DNA of 64,000 nt from contig CAJHNH020000489.1 of NCBI GenBank assembly GCA_905116865.2, positions 169,501 through 233,500 of the forward strand, given 5' to 3'. The translations under genes were made by a program, and so were the position numbers. The notes under the pieces were generated by a model, which searched no databases, had not been told where the DNA came from, and worked only from the letters and a program-made list of their open reading frames with translations. Shown in pieces: positions 22,815 through 35,689 of this stretch (positions are counted from its first letter, which is position 1; each line of letters begins with the position of its first letter). The stretch is from Candidula unifasciata. Lineage: Eukaryota; Mollusca; Gastropoda; Stylommatophora; Geomitridae.

Positions 22815-22890
22815 GCCTGCCTGCCTGCCTGTATGTATGTATGCATGTATGCATGTATGCATGTGTATGTGTGTGTGTGTGTGTAAGTGT
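22465..22890. repeat. TG-rich region with (TGTC)n, (TGCC)n and (TATG)n
   Basis: A roughly 120-bp TG-rich segment (GTGTATGTATTAGTGTATG type) occurs in repeated form. It is followed by (TGTC)16 at 22,749-22,814, then TGCC and TATG/TGCATG runs and (TG)n. Successive tetranucleotide motifs suggest stepwise mutation of one microsatellite. Confidence 0.93.
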
Positions 22891-23519
22891 GTCTGTTATT
22901 ACATGTTTAATTAAACTGTTAGTATAGTATATCATTTGGTGGGGGCTTTGGGAGGGGTCACCTTCCCTGTCTAAATAATGCATTCAATATAATAATATAT
23001 GCATCTTAAACCGCTTCCCTTTGCCTGGGGGTACCAAGTGCAGCTACTGTTAAAGTACGTAACCAGCCAATATGGCTGTTTTCTTGGATATACAGGATTG
23101 TGTCTGAAAGCAACATAGCCCGGATATTAGTTCAGTTAATCTGGTGGAGGGGATGTGTTGAGAGGAAAATTCCTACTCTTCAGAAAATCATTTAACCTAT
23201 CTCCGTTTCGCGATACTGACACGGCTTACTAACTAACGTTATATCTACCCCGCCCCCCCCCCCCTCCAATAATGCCCTTGACATGGCTCACTAACGAAGG
23301 TTATATCCCCCCCCCCCACCCCCCTCTTCGTCACTGGGCTCAGGTACAAGGTGGAAGAGAAGGCAGAGAATCTTTCTATAACCATTTATGTGCGTGGCAT
23401 CTTTGTCCGTTTTGGGGGGAGGGGGGAGGGGGAAGGGGTGGGGAGCGGAATCAAGTAGCTATGGGGCCAGCTTTCCTAGACACTCAACCCTAAACCCTTG
23501 ACCCTAGAACCACAGGTAT
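22891..23519. other. Unique spacer with C- and G-runs
   Basis: No gene seen. C-rich runs at about 23,251-23,266 and 23,308-23,327 each follow similar sequence (GACACGGCTTACTAAC versus GACATGGCTCACTAAC), indicating an old duplication of about 60 bp. A G-rich stretch lies at 23,413-23,446. Confidence 0.5.
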
Positions 23520-23735
23520 TGACCCACATTTCTAGACCCACAATCAGACCCACAATCAGACCCACACTCAGACCCACACTCAGACCCACACTCAGACCCA
23601 CACTCTGACCCACACTCAGACCCACACTCAGACCCACACCCCTAGACCCACACTCAGACCCACACCCCTAGACCCACACTCAGACCCACACCCCTAGACC
23701 CACACTCAGACCCACACTCAGACCCACACCCCTAG
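23520..23735. repeat. 12-bp CAGACCCACACT minisatellite
   Basis: About 17 units of CAGACCCACACT, with a CCCTAGACCCACACT variant appearing periodically in the right half. Confidence 0.92.
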
Positions 23736-23893
23736 ACAATTCGTAGCCCTGAACCCATAATTCTTGAGAGTAAAATCTTCTCCTGAATTGAAATTGTTGC
23801 TCCTCGATCCAACTTACTAGGCAATGACTACAAATCTGTGACTCGGTATCCTTCTCAAGTTGTTGAATTTAGCATGCAGCCTGTTGAAAATCA

Positions 23894-24083
23894 TGTCTGT
23901 TGTTGTTGTTGTTGTTAGATCTGTTTTTTAAAGGTAAACAAACTTTTAGTGTTCGTCTGGCTTGTTTTGCGGTGTAAAACACACACACACACTGACACAC
24001 AAACACACCCACACACTGACACACAAACACACACACTGACACACACACACACTGACACACACACACACACACACACACACACT

Positions 24084-24118
<35 letters not shown>
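23894..24118. repeat. (TTG)n and (CA)n microsatellites
   Basis: A TTG run at about 23,894-23,917, then from 23,979 a (CA)n tract punctuated by ACTGACACAC and ACAAACACAC motifs. Confidence 0.93.
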
Positions 24119-24120
<2 letters not shown>

Positions 24121-24409
24121 TCACACAAAGACACTTATTCAAAGCAACAGTTAGCATGCTTACAGTTGACTAAGTAATGAGAACTTGTCAAAACATTTCC
24201 TTGCACGCTTTTCATAAGCGTTTTGCTCTCCGATGGTAAGCTCCAGCATTATCAGCCTGTGATTTACATGAACACTGCATTTTCATTGTATGCAGGATAG
24301 GCTGTCAAAATATTGAACAGACATGGCTGCAGGTGGAAAGTGTTTTCGAAACAATCCCCATGCGTATATCAAGTACTTTGTATTCAGCTTGTAGTCAAGT
24401 AAACAGTCA
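24119..24409. other. Unique spacer
   Basis: About 290 bp, no gene or repeat recognised. Confidence 0.4.
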
Positions 24410-24672
24410 AGGACCCTTTTCCACGCATTCAATGGCGTATAGGGCATATAGGGCTAGACCTATAATTTATAGACCAAACGGCACAAGAGGGGTGATGTGG
24501 TCAGCATCCCGCCGGCCAGCCTTTGCTTCCCGGGACTGCACCCGGTACCCACTCAAGGCTGGGTCGACCTCGGAGCCAAGGTCATTTTTGAAAAATTTCC
24601 GGCTCCGCCAGAGAGCAAACCCACGACTTCCGATCGCGGTGAGCGTCTAGCCGCTCGGCCACGGCGACTCCC
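24410..24672 (-). mobile_element. tRNA-derived SINE, family A, copy 1
   Basis: Read on the minus strand, the head GTCGCCGTGGCCGAGCGG resembles a tRNA 5' half with a good A box (TGGCCGAGCGG at 24,651-24,661). A degenerate B box (GGGTTTGCTC) follows. The body (GACCTTGGCTCCGAGGTC, GGTACCGGGTGCAG, GATGCTGACCACATCAC) is shared with the copy at 50,285-50,572, so this is a dispersed family. No clear target-site duplication seen. Confidence 0.75.
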
Positions 24673-25195
24673 TATTTAGTTTGTAGGGATACACATATTA
24701 TTTTGTAAACAAAGGTTAAAGAAATTCGTAGCTTTAGGAAAACCAGCACTTGCGCAATCTTTAATTATAAAATCATAAGTACATGAGAAATATAAATTCA
24801 CCTGCTGAAATTCGTGTTGATCCGCCCACGGGTTTGGGATATATGTTTTACAATGTTAGGCACGAGTTTGGAAACACATTATAGATGTTTATTAGTTTAC
24901 CGTTGAGGCAAAGGCGGTCTAGGCAGAGCCAACTGAAGACACTTATCCACATTTCATAAAACTCCGATCCTTACAGCCATCGACTCCCTGGGGCAGGGCG
25001 GAGAGCTTAATAGAAAATCTGAATGACTGTCCCGGGTAGAGAGACTTGTGTGAGGGGTTTCTCAGGGGAAAGTCCACTTCCGCCATTTCCCGCCCCAGCT
25101 GACTTGCCCCTTGGGGCATATCTGCCCCCTTCTGATAGAACTGCTCTTTTCCGAAATAATAGACAGGGATATGGAGAATACGGGAGTGTGTTGAG
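24673..25195. other. Unique spacer
   Basis: About 520 bp without a recognised gene. Short frames around 25,007-25,208 overlap on opposite strands and have no motif. Confidence 0.4.
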
Positions 25196-26175
25196 CAAAG
25201 ATATGTGATTGTATGTACATAAGAAATGTGATTGTGTTTAGAGAAGATATGTGATTGTATGTACATAAGAAATGTGATTGTGTTTAGAGAAGATATGTGA
25301 TTGTATGTACATAAGAAATGTGATTGTGTTTAGAGAAGATATGTGATTGTATGTACAAAAGAAATGTGATTGTGTTTAGAGAAGATATTTGATTGTATGT
25401 ACAAAAGAAATGTGATTGTGTTTAGAGAAGATATTTGATTGTATGTACAAAAGAAATGTGATTGTGTTTAGAGAAGATATTTGATTGTATGTACATAAGA
25501 AATGTGATTGTGTTTAGAGAAGATATGTGATTGTATGTACAAAAGAAATGTGATTGTGTTTAGAGAAGATATTTGATTGTATGTACAAAAGAAATATGAT
25601 TGTGTTTAGAGAAGATATTTAATTGTATGTACAAAAGAAATGTGATTGTGTTTAGAGAAGATATTTGATTGTATGTACAAAAGAAATGTGAATGTGTTTA
25701 GAGAAGATATTTGATTGTATGTACATAAGAATTGTGATTGTGTTTAGAGAAGATATTTGATTGTATGTACATAAGAAATGTTATTGTGATTAGAGAAGAT
25801 ATTTGAATGGATGTTCATAAGAAATGTAATTGTGTTTATAGAAGATATGTGATTCTATGTACATAATAAATGTGATTGTGTTGGGCGAAGATATGTGGTT
25901 GGATGTAGAGACTGGATTGTGTTTAGAGAAGATATGTGATTGTATGTAGAGAAGAAATGTGATTGTATTCAGAGAAGATATGTGATTGTATGTACATAAG
26001 AAATGTGATTGTGTTGAGCAAAGATATGTGATTGTATGTAGAGAAAAAATGTGATTGTGTTTAGAGAAGATATGTGATTGTGTGTAGAGAAAAATGTGAT
26101 TATGTTTAGAGAAGATAAGTGATTGTGTGTGTAGAAGAAACGTGTTTGAAAAGATATGTGAATGTGTACAGAGGA
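25196..26175. repeat. 46-bp minisatellite
   Basis: About 21 direct copies of a 46-bp unit with cores GATATTTGATTGTATGTACA and AAATGTGATTGTGTTTAG. Variants GATATGTG/GATATTTG and ACATAAG/ACAAAAG occur in blocks. The right end is degenerate and is interrupted by a SINE, after which traces continue to about 26,570. Confidence 0.94.
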
Positions 26176-26184
26176 ATCAAAAAT

Positions 26185-26525
26185 TTTTTCTTTATGTTCA
26201 TTTAACGGATCAAAATCATCGCAAATGACAAATCTCATCGCAGTGCTAGAACTCTTGCACCGGCGAGGATCCTGAAGTACTCAAGGTAGAGTTTTAACTC
26301 CATATTTTGCCCAGGCAGCGCCGTTAGGCTACTCTTTTCGATTTCCAACTGCTAAGGGATTCATTACGTGCGCAACAATAAACACCGGTATCTGGTCTTA
26401 CTACCCAGAGACCAGGGACAATTACTAGGTCCACGTGACAAAATCATAGCTTTTACTGAGACTTGAACCAGGGACCTCCAGCACTCGAGACGGACGCCAT
26501 ACTTCGAGACCATGAAGCCCCCTGT
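26185..26525 (-). mobile_element. tRNA-derived SINE, family B
   Basis: Minus-strand reading gives a tRNA-like head starting GGGCTTCATGGTCTCGAAG, with a near-consensus B box GGTTCAAGTCT (plus coordinates 26,459-26,469), then a non-tRNA body and an A/T-rich end near 26,190. It sits inside the decayed end of the 46-bp array: TGTGTACAGAG on the left and TGTGTAGAGAA on the right both match the array unit and may be an imperfect target-site duplication. No second copy in this window. Confidence 0.7.
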
Positions 26526-26639
26526 GTGTAGAGAATACTTCATGTCATTGTGTGAGAGAAATGGGTGCTGTCGCTAAATCCGAGTGTATATGGCTGTGAG
26601 AATGTCTATTTGGGTGCAACTGTATATAAGTGTATGAGT
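26526..26639. other. Remnant of the 46-bp array and junction
   Basis: Short stretch with GTGTGTAGAGAATAC, a decayed 46-bp unit, passing into TGTGAGAATG sequence before the 32-bp array. Confidence 0.5.
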
Positions 26640-28832
26640 GTGTACGACTATGTGTGCAGAACAGAGTGTATAAGTTCAGCTTTATATAGAATAATGTATG
26701 GTCGCAACTGTGTGTACAGAACAGAGTGTATAAGTTGAGCTTTATATAGAATATGTATGGTCGCAACTGTGTGTACAGAACAGTGTGTATAAGTTCAGCT
26801 TTACATAGAATATGTATGGTCGCAACTGTGTGTACAGAACAATGTTTATTGTTCAACTGTGTGTACAGAGCAGAGTTAATGTGTGCAAATGTGTGTACAA
26901 AAGAGTGTTTATGTCTGCAATTGTGTGTACAGAACAGGGTTTATGTCTGCAAATGTGTTTTCAGAACAGTGTGTATGTGTGCAACTGTGTGTACAGAACA
27001 GTCTTTATGTCAGCAACTGTGTGTACGGAACAGAGTTTATGTGTTCAACTGTGTGTACAGGACAGAGTTTATGTGTTTAACTGTGTGTACAGAGCAGAGT
27101 TTATGTGTTTATTTATGTGTTCAACTGTGTGTACAGAACAGAGTTTATGTCTGCAAATGTGTGTACAGAACAGTGTTTCTGTCTGCAACTGTGTTTACAG
27201 AGCAGAGTTTATGTGTTCAAATGTGTGTACAGAGTAGAGTTTATGTGTTAAACTGTGTGTACAGAACAGAGTAATGTCTGCAAATGTGTGTACAGAACAG
27301 TGTTTCTGTCTGCAAATGTATGTACGGAACAGTGTTTATGTCAGCAACTGTGTGTACAGAGCAGAGTTTATGTGTTAAACTGTGTGTACAGAACAGAGTT
27401 AATGTCTGCAAATGTGTGTACAGAACAGTGTTTCTGTCTGCAAATGTATGTACGGAACAGAGTTTATGTGTGCAACTGTGTGTACAGAACAGAGTTTATG
27501 TGTTTAACTGTGTGTACAGAGCAGATTTTATTGTGTTCTACTGTGTGTACAGAGCATAGTTTATGTGTGCAACTGTGTGTACAGAACAGAGTTTATGTGT
27601 TTAACTGTCTGTACAGAGCAGAGTTTATGTGTGCAACTGTGTGTACAGAACAGTGTTTTTGTCTGCAACTGTGTGTACAGAACAAAGTTTATGTGTGCAA
27701 ATATGTGTACAGAACAGCATTTATGTGTGCAAATGTGTGTACAGAACAGTGTTTATGTCTGCAAATGTGTGTACAGTACATATTTTATGTGTGCAACTGT
27801 GTGTACAGAACAGAGTTTATGTGTGCAACTGTGTGTACAGAGCAAAGTTTATGTGTGCAACTGTGTGTACAGAACAGTGTTTATGTGTGCAAATGTGTGT
27901 ACAGAACAGTGTGTATGTGTGCAAATGTGTGTGCAGAACAGAGTTTATATTTGCAGATGTGTGTACAGAACAGAGTTTATGTCTGCAACTGTGTGTGCAG
28001 AACAGTGTTTATGTGTGCAAATGTGTGTACAGAACAGAGTATATGTGTGCAACTGTGTGTACAGAACAGTGTTTATATCGGCAACTGTGTGTACAGAACA
28101 GTGTTTATATCTGCAACTGTGTGTACAGAACAGTGTTTATGTCTGCAACTATGTGTACAGAGCAAACTTTATGTGTGCAACTGTGTGTACAGAACAGAGT
28201 TTATGTCTGCAAATGTATGTACGGAACAGAGTTTATGTGTGCGGATGTGTGTACAGAACAGAGTTTATGTGTGCAGATGTGTGTACAGAACAGAGTTTAT
28301 GTCTGCAAATGTATGTACAGAACAGAGTTTATGTGTTCAACTGTGTGTACGGAACAGTGTTTATGTCTGCAAATGTGTGTACAGAACTGTGTTTATGTCT
28401 GCAACTGTGTGTACAGAACTGTGTTTATGTCTGCAAATGTGTGTACGGAACAGAGTTTATGTGTGCAACTGTGTGTACAGAACAGAGTTTATGTGTGCAA
28501 CTGTGTGTACAGAACAGAGTTTATGTGTACAACTGTGTGTACAGAAAAAAGTTAATGTGTGCAAAAATGTGTACAGATCAGTGTTTATGTCTGCAAATGT
28601 GTGTACAGAACAGAGTTTATGTCTGCAAATGTGTGTACAGAACAGAGTTTATGTCTGCAAATGTGTGTACAGAACAGAGTTTATGTCTGCAACTGTGTGT
28701 ACAGAACAGAGTTTATGTCTGCAAATGTGTGTACATAACAGTGTTTATATCTGCAAATGTGTGTACATAACAGTGTTTATATCTGCAAATGTGTGTACAG
28801 AACAGTGTTTATGTGTGCAACTGTGTAAATAG
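26640..28832. repeat. 32-bp minisatellite (TGTGTACAGAACAGAG type)
   Basis: About 68 direct copies of a 32-bp unit with core TGTGTGTACAGAACAG plus TTTATGTGTGCAAC or TTTATGTCTGCAAA. The first units are about 59 bp (TATAAGTTGAGCTTTATATA form). The unit contains no stop in any plus-strand frame, so all three frames stay open over hundreds of codons, the longest 525 codons (27,255-28,832) and Cys-rich. The equal openness of three frames argues against coding. Confidence 0.95.
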
Positions 28833-28913
28833 ACAGCTGGTAAGTGTACTCATAAATCTACACGCACACAAATACACACGCGCATCTAGACACGTATAGG
28901 TATATATATGCGT

Positions 28914-28949
<36 letters not shown>

Positions 28950-29482
28950 AAGTTTGTAGGTAAGTAGCGAGTATAAAAATAAGTTAGCAGGTGTCTCTGT
29001 CTCACGAACAATACAACTAATTCTGCTATCACAAGAAAGATAAAAAAAAAAAAAACATCGCTTGACTTCATCAGGTCTTATCTCTAGAAGATGAATGACC
29101 CATCTCCTCGCTCCATCATCTCATACACAAGCACCTGAACTCTTTCAAGAAGATGAGCAATTTTCTACTCAAGCGCTGAGAGCTGTCTTTTCATTGCTGA
29201 TCAAATATTGTCCTCAGAATAGCAAAGTTGTTTTTATTGATTGCCAAACTCAAATAATCCCGCTTTTATTATCCGTTGATAGTTGGGGATGACGGGCAAT
29301 GTGGATGCAACACAAATGTCACAGGGAAGTTCAATTTTGTATGAAGGTTTTTATGGTTAGAAAACCAATTTCTCAACAATGCCATCAGCAAGTCTATGGA
29401 CGTGTCGATTCCGACTGGTCGGAGAGGGTCAAATAGAAGAGACTGTATGTACAAGACTTCTTGTCAGATAGTACTTGATTTT
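28833..29482. other. Spacer with (TG)n and poly-A
   Basis: (TG)n at about 28,911-28,948, an A14 run at about 29,042-29,055, then about 420 bp of unique sequence. No gene supported. Confidence 0.5.
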
Positions 29483-30862
29483 ACTTGATAGATGTGTCCC
29501 GTGATTCCTTTTTCTATCTAATTGATCTGTCCCGTGATTTCTTCTTTATCTGATACATCTGTCCCGTGATTTCTTCTTTATCTGATACATCTGTCCCTTG
29601 ATTTCTTCTTTATCTGATACATCTGTCCCGTGATTTCTTCTTTATCTGATACATCTGTCCCGTGATTTCTTTTCTACCTGATACATCTGTCCCGTGATTT
29701 CTTTTCTATCTGATACATCTGTCCCGTGATTTCTTCTTTATCTGATACATCTGTCCCGTGATTTCTTCTTTTTCTGATACATCTCACCGTGATTTCTTCT
29801 TTTTCTGATACATCTGTCCCATGATTTCTTCTTTATCTGATACATCTGTCCCGTGATTTCTTCTTTATCTGATACATCTGTCCCGTGATTTCTTCTTTAT
29901 CTGATACATCTGTCCCGTGATTTCTTCTTTATCTGATACATCTGTCCCGTGATTTCTTCTTTATCTGATACATCTGTCCCGTGATTTCTTTTCTATCTGA
30001 TACATCTGTCCCGTAATTTCTTCTTTATCTGATACATCTGTCCCGTGATTTCTTCTTTATCTGATACATCTGTCCCGTGATTTCTTTTCTATCTGATACA
30101 TCTGTCCCGTAATTTCTTCTTTATCTGATACATCTGTCCCGTGATTTCTTCTTTATCTGATAGATCTGTCCCGTGATTTCATTTCTATCTGATACATCTA
30201 ACCCGTGATTTCTTCTTTATCTGATACATCTGTCCCGTGATTTCTTTTCTATCTGATAGATATGTCCCGTGATTTCTTTTCTATCTGATAGATCTGTCCC
30301 GTGATTTCTTCTTTATCTAATACATCTGTCCCGTGACTCCGTGTTTTTCTAATAGATCTATCTTGTGATCCCTTCTCTATCTAATAGATCTGTGCCCTGA
30401 TTTCTTCTCTGTCTAATATGGTGTGTCCCGTGATTATCTAATAGATCTTTCCCATTATTCCTTTTCTATCTAATAAATATGTGCTATGATTCCTTCTCTA
30501 TCTAATAGATTTCTCTTGTGATTCCTTTTCTATCTCGTAGATATGTCCCGTTATTCCTTTTCTATTTAATAGATCTGTCCGTGATTCCTTCTCTATCTTA
30601 CAGATCTGTCACGTGATTCCTTTTCTATCTAATAGATCTGTCCGTGATTCCTTCTCTATCTTACAGATCTGTCACGTGATTCCTTTTCTATCTAATATAT
30701 CTGTCCGTGATTCCTTCTCTATCTTACAGATCTGTCACGTGATTCCTTTTCTATCTAATAAATCTGTCCATGATTCCTTCTCTATCTAATAGATCTGTCA
30801 CGTAATTCCTTCTCTATCTAATAGATCTGTTCCCTATTCCTTCTCTGTTTGATACCTAGCCT
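29483..30862. repeat. 32-bp minisatellite (TCTGTCCCGTGATTTC type)
   Basis: About 43 direct copies of a 32-bp unit with cores TCTGTCCCGTGATTTCTTCT and TTATCTGATACA. The right third (from about 30,330) uses a diverged form (TCTATCTAATAGATCTGTC) in which a 63-bp dimer with TCTGTCACGTGATTCC recurs three times. Confidence 0.95.
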
Positions 30863-30924
30863 TTGGTTATCGCTAGGTCACGTGTCTACGGAAGCTGCTG
30901 TAAAACTCCAGAATCGACATTACG

Positions 30925-33605
30925 CTTCTATATACATCCACATAGTGCCACGTACAATCATGTACATCCACATAGAGCCACGTACAGTCATGTACATCCA
31001 CATAGTGCCACATACAATCATTTACCTCCACACAGTACCTCATACAATCATGAACATCCACACAGTGCCACATACAATCATGTACATTCACACAGTGCCA
31101 CGTACAATCATGTACATCCACACAGTGGCACATAACATTATGTACATGCACACATTGCCTCATACAATCATGTACATCCACACAGTGCCACATACAATCA
31201 TGTGCATCATCACAGTGCCACGTACAATTATGTACATGCGCACAGTGCCATATGCAATCATGTACATGCACACAGTGCCTTATACAATTATGTACATCCA
31301 CACAGTGCCACAAACAGAAATGTACATGGACACAGTGCCTCATATAATCATGTACATCATCACAGTGCCACATGCAATCACGTACACAATAACAGTGCCA
31401 AAAAAAAATCATGTACATCCACACAGTGTCGCATACAATCATGTACATGCACATAGTGCCTCATTTAAAATTTACGTCATCATAGTGCCACATAAAATCA
31501 AATCATGTACATCCTCACAGTGCTTCGTACAATCATGTACATCCTCACAGTGCCTCGTACAATCATGTACATGCACATAGTGCCTCATACAATCATTTAC
31601 ATCCTCACAGTGCAACATAAAATCAAATCATATACATCCTCACAGTGCCTCATACAGTCGTGTACATGCACATAGTGCCACATACAGTCATGTACATGCA
31701 CATAGTGCCTCATACAGTCATGTACATGCACATAGTGCCACATACAGACATGTACATCATCACAGTGTCATATACAGACATGTACATGCACATAGTGCCA
31801 CATACAGACATGTACATCATCACAGTGTCACATACAGTCATGTACATGCACATAGTGCCACATACAGACATGTACATCCTCACAGTGTCACATACAGTCA
31901 TGTACATGCACATAGTGACACATACAGACATGTACATCCTCACAGTGCCTCATACAGTCATGTACATGCACATAGTGCCACATACAGTCATGTACATGCA
32001 CATAGTGCCACATAAAGACATGTACATCATCACAGTGTCACATACAGTCATGTACATGCACATAGTGCCACATACAGACATGTACATCCTCACAGTGCCT
32101 CATACAGTCATGTACATGCACATAGTGCCACATACAGTCATGTACATGCACATAGTGCCACATACAGTCATGTACATGCACATAGTGCCACATACAGTCA
32201 TGTACATGCACATAGTGCCACATACAGTCATGTACATGCATATAGTGCCACATACAGACATGTACATCATCATAGTGTCACATACAGTCATGTACATCAT
32301 CACAGTGTCACATACAGTCATGTACATCATCATAGTGTCACATACAGTCATGTACATGCACATAGTGCCACATACAGACATGTACATCATCACAGTGCCA
32401 CATACAGTCATGTACATGCACATAGTGCCTCATACAGTCATGTACATCATCACAGTGCCACATAAATCATGTACATCATCACAGTGCCACATAAATCATG
32501 TACATCATCACAGTGTCACATAAATCATGTACATCATCACAGTGTCACATAAATCATGTACATCATCACAGTGTCACATAAATCATGTACATCATCACAG
32601 TGTCACATACAGTCATGTACATGCACATAGTGCCACATACAGTCATGTACATGCACATAGTGCCACATACAGACATGTACATCATCACAGTGCCACATAA
32701 ATCATGTACATCATCACAGTGCCACATAAATCATGTACATCATCACAGTGTCATATAAATCATGTACATCATCACAGTGTCACATAAATCATGTACATCA
32801 TCACAGTGTCACATAAATCATGTACATCATCACAGTGTCACATACAGTCATGTACATGCACATAGTGTCACATACAGACATGTACATCATCACAGTGTCA
32901 CATAAATCATGTACATCATCACAGTGCCACATGAATCATGTACATCATCACAGTGTCACATACAGTCATGTACATGCACATAGTGCCACATACAGTCATG
33001 TACATGCACATAGTGCCACATACCGACATGTACATCATCACAGTGTCACATAAATCATGTACATCATCACAGTGCCACATGAATCATGTACATCATCACA
33101 GTGTCACATAAATCATGTACATCATCACAGTGTCACATACAGTCATGTACATGCACATAGTGTCACATACAGACATGTACATCATCACAGTGCCACATAC
33201 AGTCATGTACATGCACATAGTGTCACATACAGTCATGTACATGCACATAGTGCCACATACAGTCATGTACATGCACATAGTGCCACATACAGTCATGTAC
33301 ATGCACATAGTGCCACATACAGACATGTACATCATCACAGTGTCACATAAATCATGTACATCATCACAGTGTCACATAAATCATGTACATCATCACAGTG
33401 TCACATAAATCATGTACATCATCACAGTGTCACATACAGTCATGTACATGCACATAGTGCCACATACCGACATGTACATCATCACAGTGTCACATAAATC
33501 ATGTACATCATCACAGTGTCACATAAATCATGTACATCATCACAGTGCCATTTTCAATGAGGTAAATGCACACAGTGCAACGTACAGCCATGCACATCCA
33601 CATAG
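30925..33605. repeat. 29/30-bp minisatellite
   Basis: About 90 direct copies. The 30-bp form is CACATAGTGCCACATACAGT plus CATGTACATG; a 29-bp form has CATAAATCATGTACATC. Left-hand units (30,925-31,640) are diverged, the centre is homogeneous, and the right half mixes both lengths. A block with TACCGACATGTACATC recurs at about 33,020 and 33,465, indicating block duplication. Open frames such as MYMHIVPHTV repeats are unit-driven. Confidence 0.96.
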
Positions 33606-33825
33606 TGGATAAAAGGACCATGAAAAAAAATGTTTAAATCAGAAAATCAGATCAGCAGCTCTGGTCGATAAACCACCAGTGACGTCAATGGACGGACCTG
33701 GTCAGACATAGACGTGGACTGTGATGTCCAGTCCAAAAACACGCTAGACTGGTTCCTAGACTGGTAGTTGTTCCCTCGGGATATCAAGTCTGGGTAAATA
33801 TCCATCGTTTATCTGCAGACAGTGT
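33606..33825. other. Short unique spacer
   Basis: About 220 bp, nothing recognised. Confidence 0.4.
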
Positions 33826-34612
33826 GTGTGTTTGAGTTACACACCTCTGTTGGCTCTACGTGAGTGGTTACACACCTCTGTTAACTCTACGTGAGATGTT
33901 ACACAACTCTGTTGGCTCTACGTGAGCTGTTACACACCTCTGTTGGTTTTACATGAATTGTTATACACTTCTGTTGGCCCTACGTGAGTTGTTAAACACT
34001 TCTGTTGGCTCTACATGAGTTGTTACACACCTCTGTTGGCTCTACGTGAGTTGTTACACACCTCTGTTGGCTCTACATGAGTTGTTACACACCTCTTTTG
34101 GCTCTACATGAGTTGTTACACACCTCTGTTGACTCTACATGAATTGTTACACACTTCTGTTGGCCCTACGTGAGTTGTTACACACTTCTGTTGGCTCTAC
34201 ATGGGTTGTTACACACCTCTGTTGGCTCTACATGAGTTTTTACACACCTCTGTTGGCTCTACATTAGTTTTTACACACCTCTGTTGACTCTACGTGAGTT
34301 GTTACACACATCTGTTGGCTCTACGTGAGTTGTTACACACCTCTGTTGGCGCTACGTGAGCTGTTACACACCTCTGTTGGCTCTACTTGAGTTGTTACAA
34401 ACCTCTGTTGGTTCTAAGTGAGCTGTTACACACCTCTGTTGGCTCTACATGAGTTTTTACACACCTCTGTTGGCTCTACATGAGTTGTTACACACCTCTG
34501 TTGGCTCTACGGGAGTGGTTACACACTTCTGTTGGCTCTACGCGAGTTGGCACACACCTCTGTTGGCCCTACGTGAGTAGATACACACCTTTGTTAGCCC
34601 TACGTGAGTTGC
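33826..34612. repeat. 31-bp minisatellite
   Basis: About 25 direct copies of a 31-bp unit with core GTTACACACCTCTGTTGG plus CTCTACATGAGTT. Variants ACGTGAG/ACATGAG are intermixed. Confidence 0.95.
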
Positions 34613-34975
34613 ATGTCAGTGGAAGAATGTTAGTGGAAGAATAAAATGTTGGACGTTGGGGGTAAGTGGCTAGTTGCATGTCAGTGGAAGAATATCAGTG
34701 GAAGAATGTCAGTGGAAGAATGTTAGTGGTAGCATGTCAGTGGAAGAATGTCAGTGGAAGAATATCAGTGGAAGAATGTCAGTGGAAGAATGTTAGTGGT
34801 AGCATGTCAGTGGAAGAATGTCAGTGGAAGAATATCAGTGGAAGAATGTCAGTGGAAGAATGTTAGTGGTAGCATGTCAGTGGAAGAATGTCAGTGGAAG
34901 AATGTCAGTGGAAGAATGTCAGTGGAAGAATGTCAGTGTAAGAGTGCCCGTGGAAGAATCTTAATTGAAGAATAA
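34612..34975. repeat. 14-bp minisatellite with 70-bp higher-order unit
   Basis: Monomer TGTCAGTGGAAGAA (14 bp). The marker AGTGGTAGCATG recurs exactly every 70 bp (AGCATG at 34,731, 34,801 and 34,871), so five monomers form a higher-order unit present about three times. Confidence 0.93.
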
Positions 34976-34979
34976 TGTT

Positions 34980-35640
34980 GGAATTTGAGAGAAGTTGGTT
35001 GGTTGCATGTCAGTGGAAGATTAATGTTGGATGCTGAGGGAAGTTGGTTGGTTGCACGTCAGTGGAAGATTAATGTTGGATGCTGAGGGAAGTTGGTTGG
35101 TTGCACGTCAGTGGAAGATTAATGTTGGATGCTGAGGGAAGTTGGTTGGTTGCACGTCAGTGGAAGATTAATGTTGGATGCTGAGGGAAGTTGGTTGGTT
35201 GCACGTCAGTGGAAGATTAATGTTGGATGCTGAGGGAAGTTGGTTGGTTGCATGTCAGTGGAAGATTAATGTTGGATGCTGAGGGAAGTTGGTTGGTTGC
35301 ACGTCAGTGGAAGATTAATGTTGGATGCTGAGGGAAGTTGGTTGGTTGCACGTCAGTGGAAGATTAATATTGGATGCTGAGGGAAGTTGGTTGGTTGCAC
35401 GTCAGTGGAAGAATAACATTGGATGCTGAGGGAAGTTGGTTGGTTGCACGTCAGTGGAAGATTAATGTTGGATGCTGAGGGAAGTTGGTTGGTTGCATGT
35501 CAGTGGAAGATTAATATTGGATGCTGGGGGAAGTTGGTTGGTTGCACGTCAGTGGAAGAATAATGTTAGATGTTGAGGGAAGTTTGCTAGTTGCATGTCA
35601 GTGGAAGAATGATAGTGGCAGATTAATGTTGGATGTAGAG
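34980..35640. repeat. 49-bp minisatellite related to the 14-bp array
   Basis: About 13 direct copies of a 49-bp unit with cores GAAGTTGGTTGGTTGCACGT and CAGTGGAAGATTAATGTTGG. The GTCAGTGGAAGA part matches the preceding 14-bp monomer, so one array appears to have grown out of the other. Confidence 0.95.
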
Positions 35641-35689
35641 AACAAGAAATCAACATCGGTATAGGTTGTGCAGCAACAGCAGAGAAGAG

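Noticed and set aside
23500..23740. Telomere-like sequence
   Set aside because: CCCTAAACCC occurs once near 23,490, but the array unit is CAGACCCACACT, not a telomeric hexamer.
24410..24672. Functional tRNA gene on minus strand
   Set aside because: A box is good but the B box is degenerate and the sequence continues into a shared SINE body. No complete cloverleaf could be seen.
27255..28832. 525-codon Cys-rich protein
   Set aside because: All three plus frames of the 32-bp unit are open and frame identity changes every unit; no domain, signal peptide or unique end is present.
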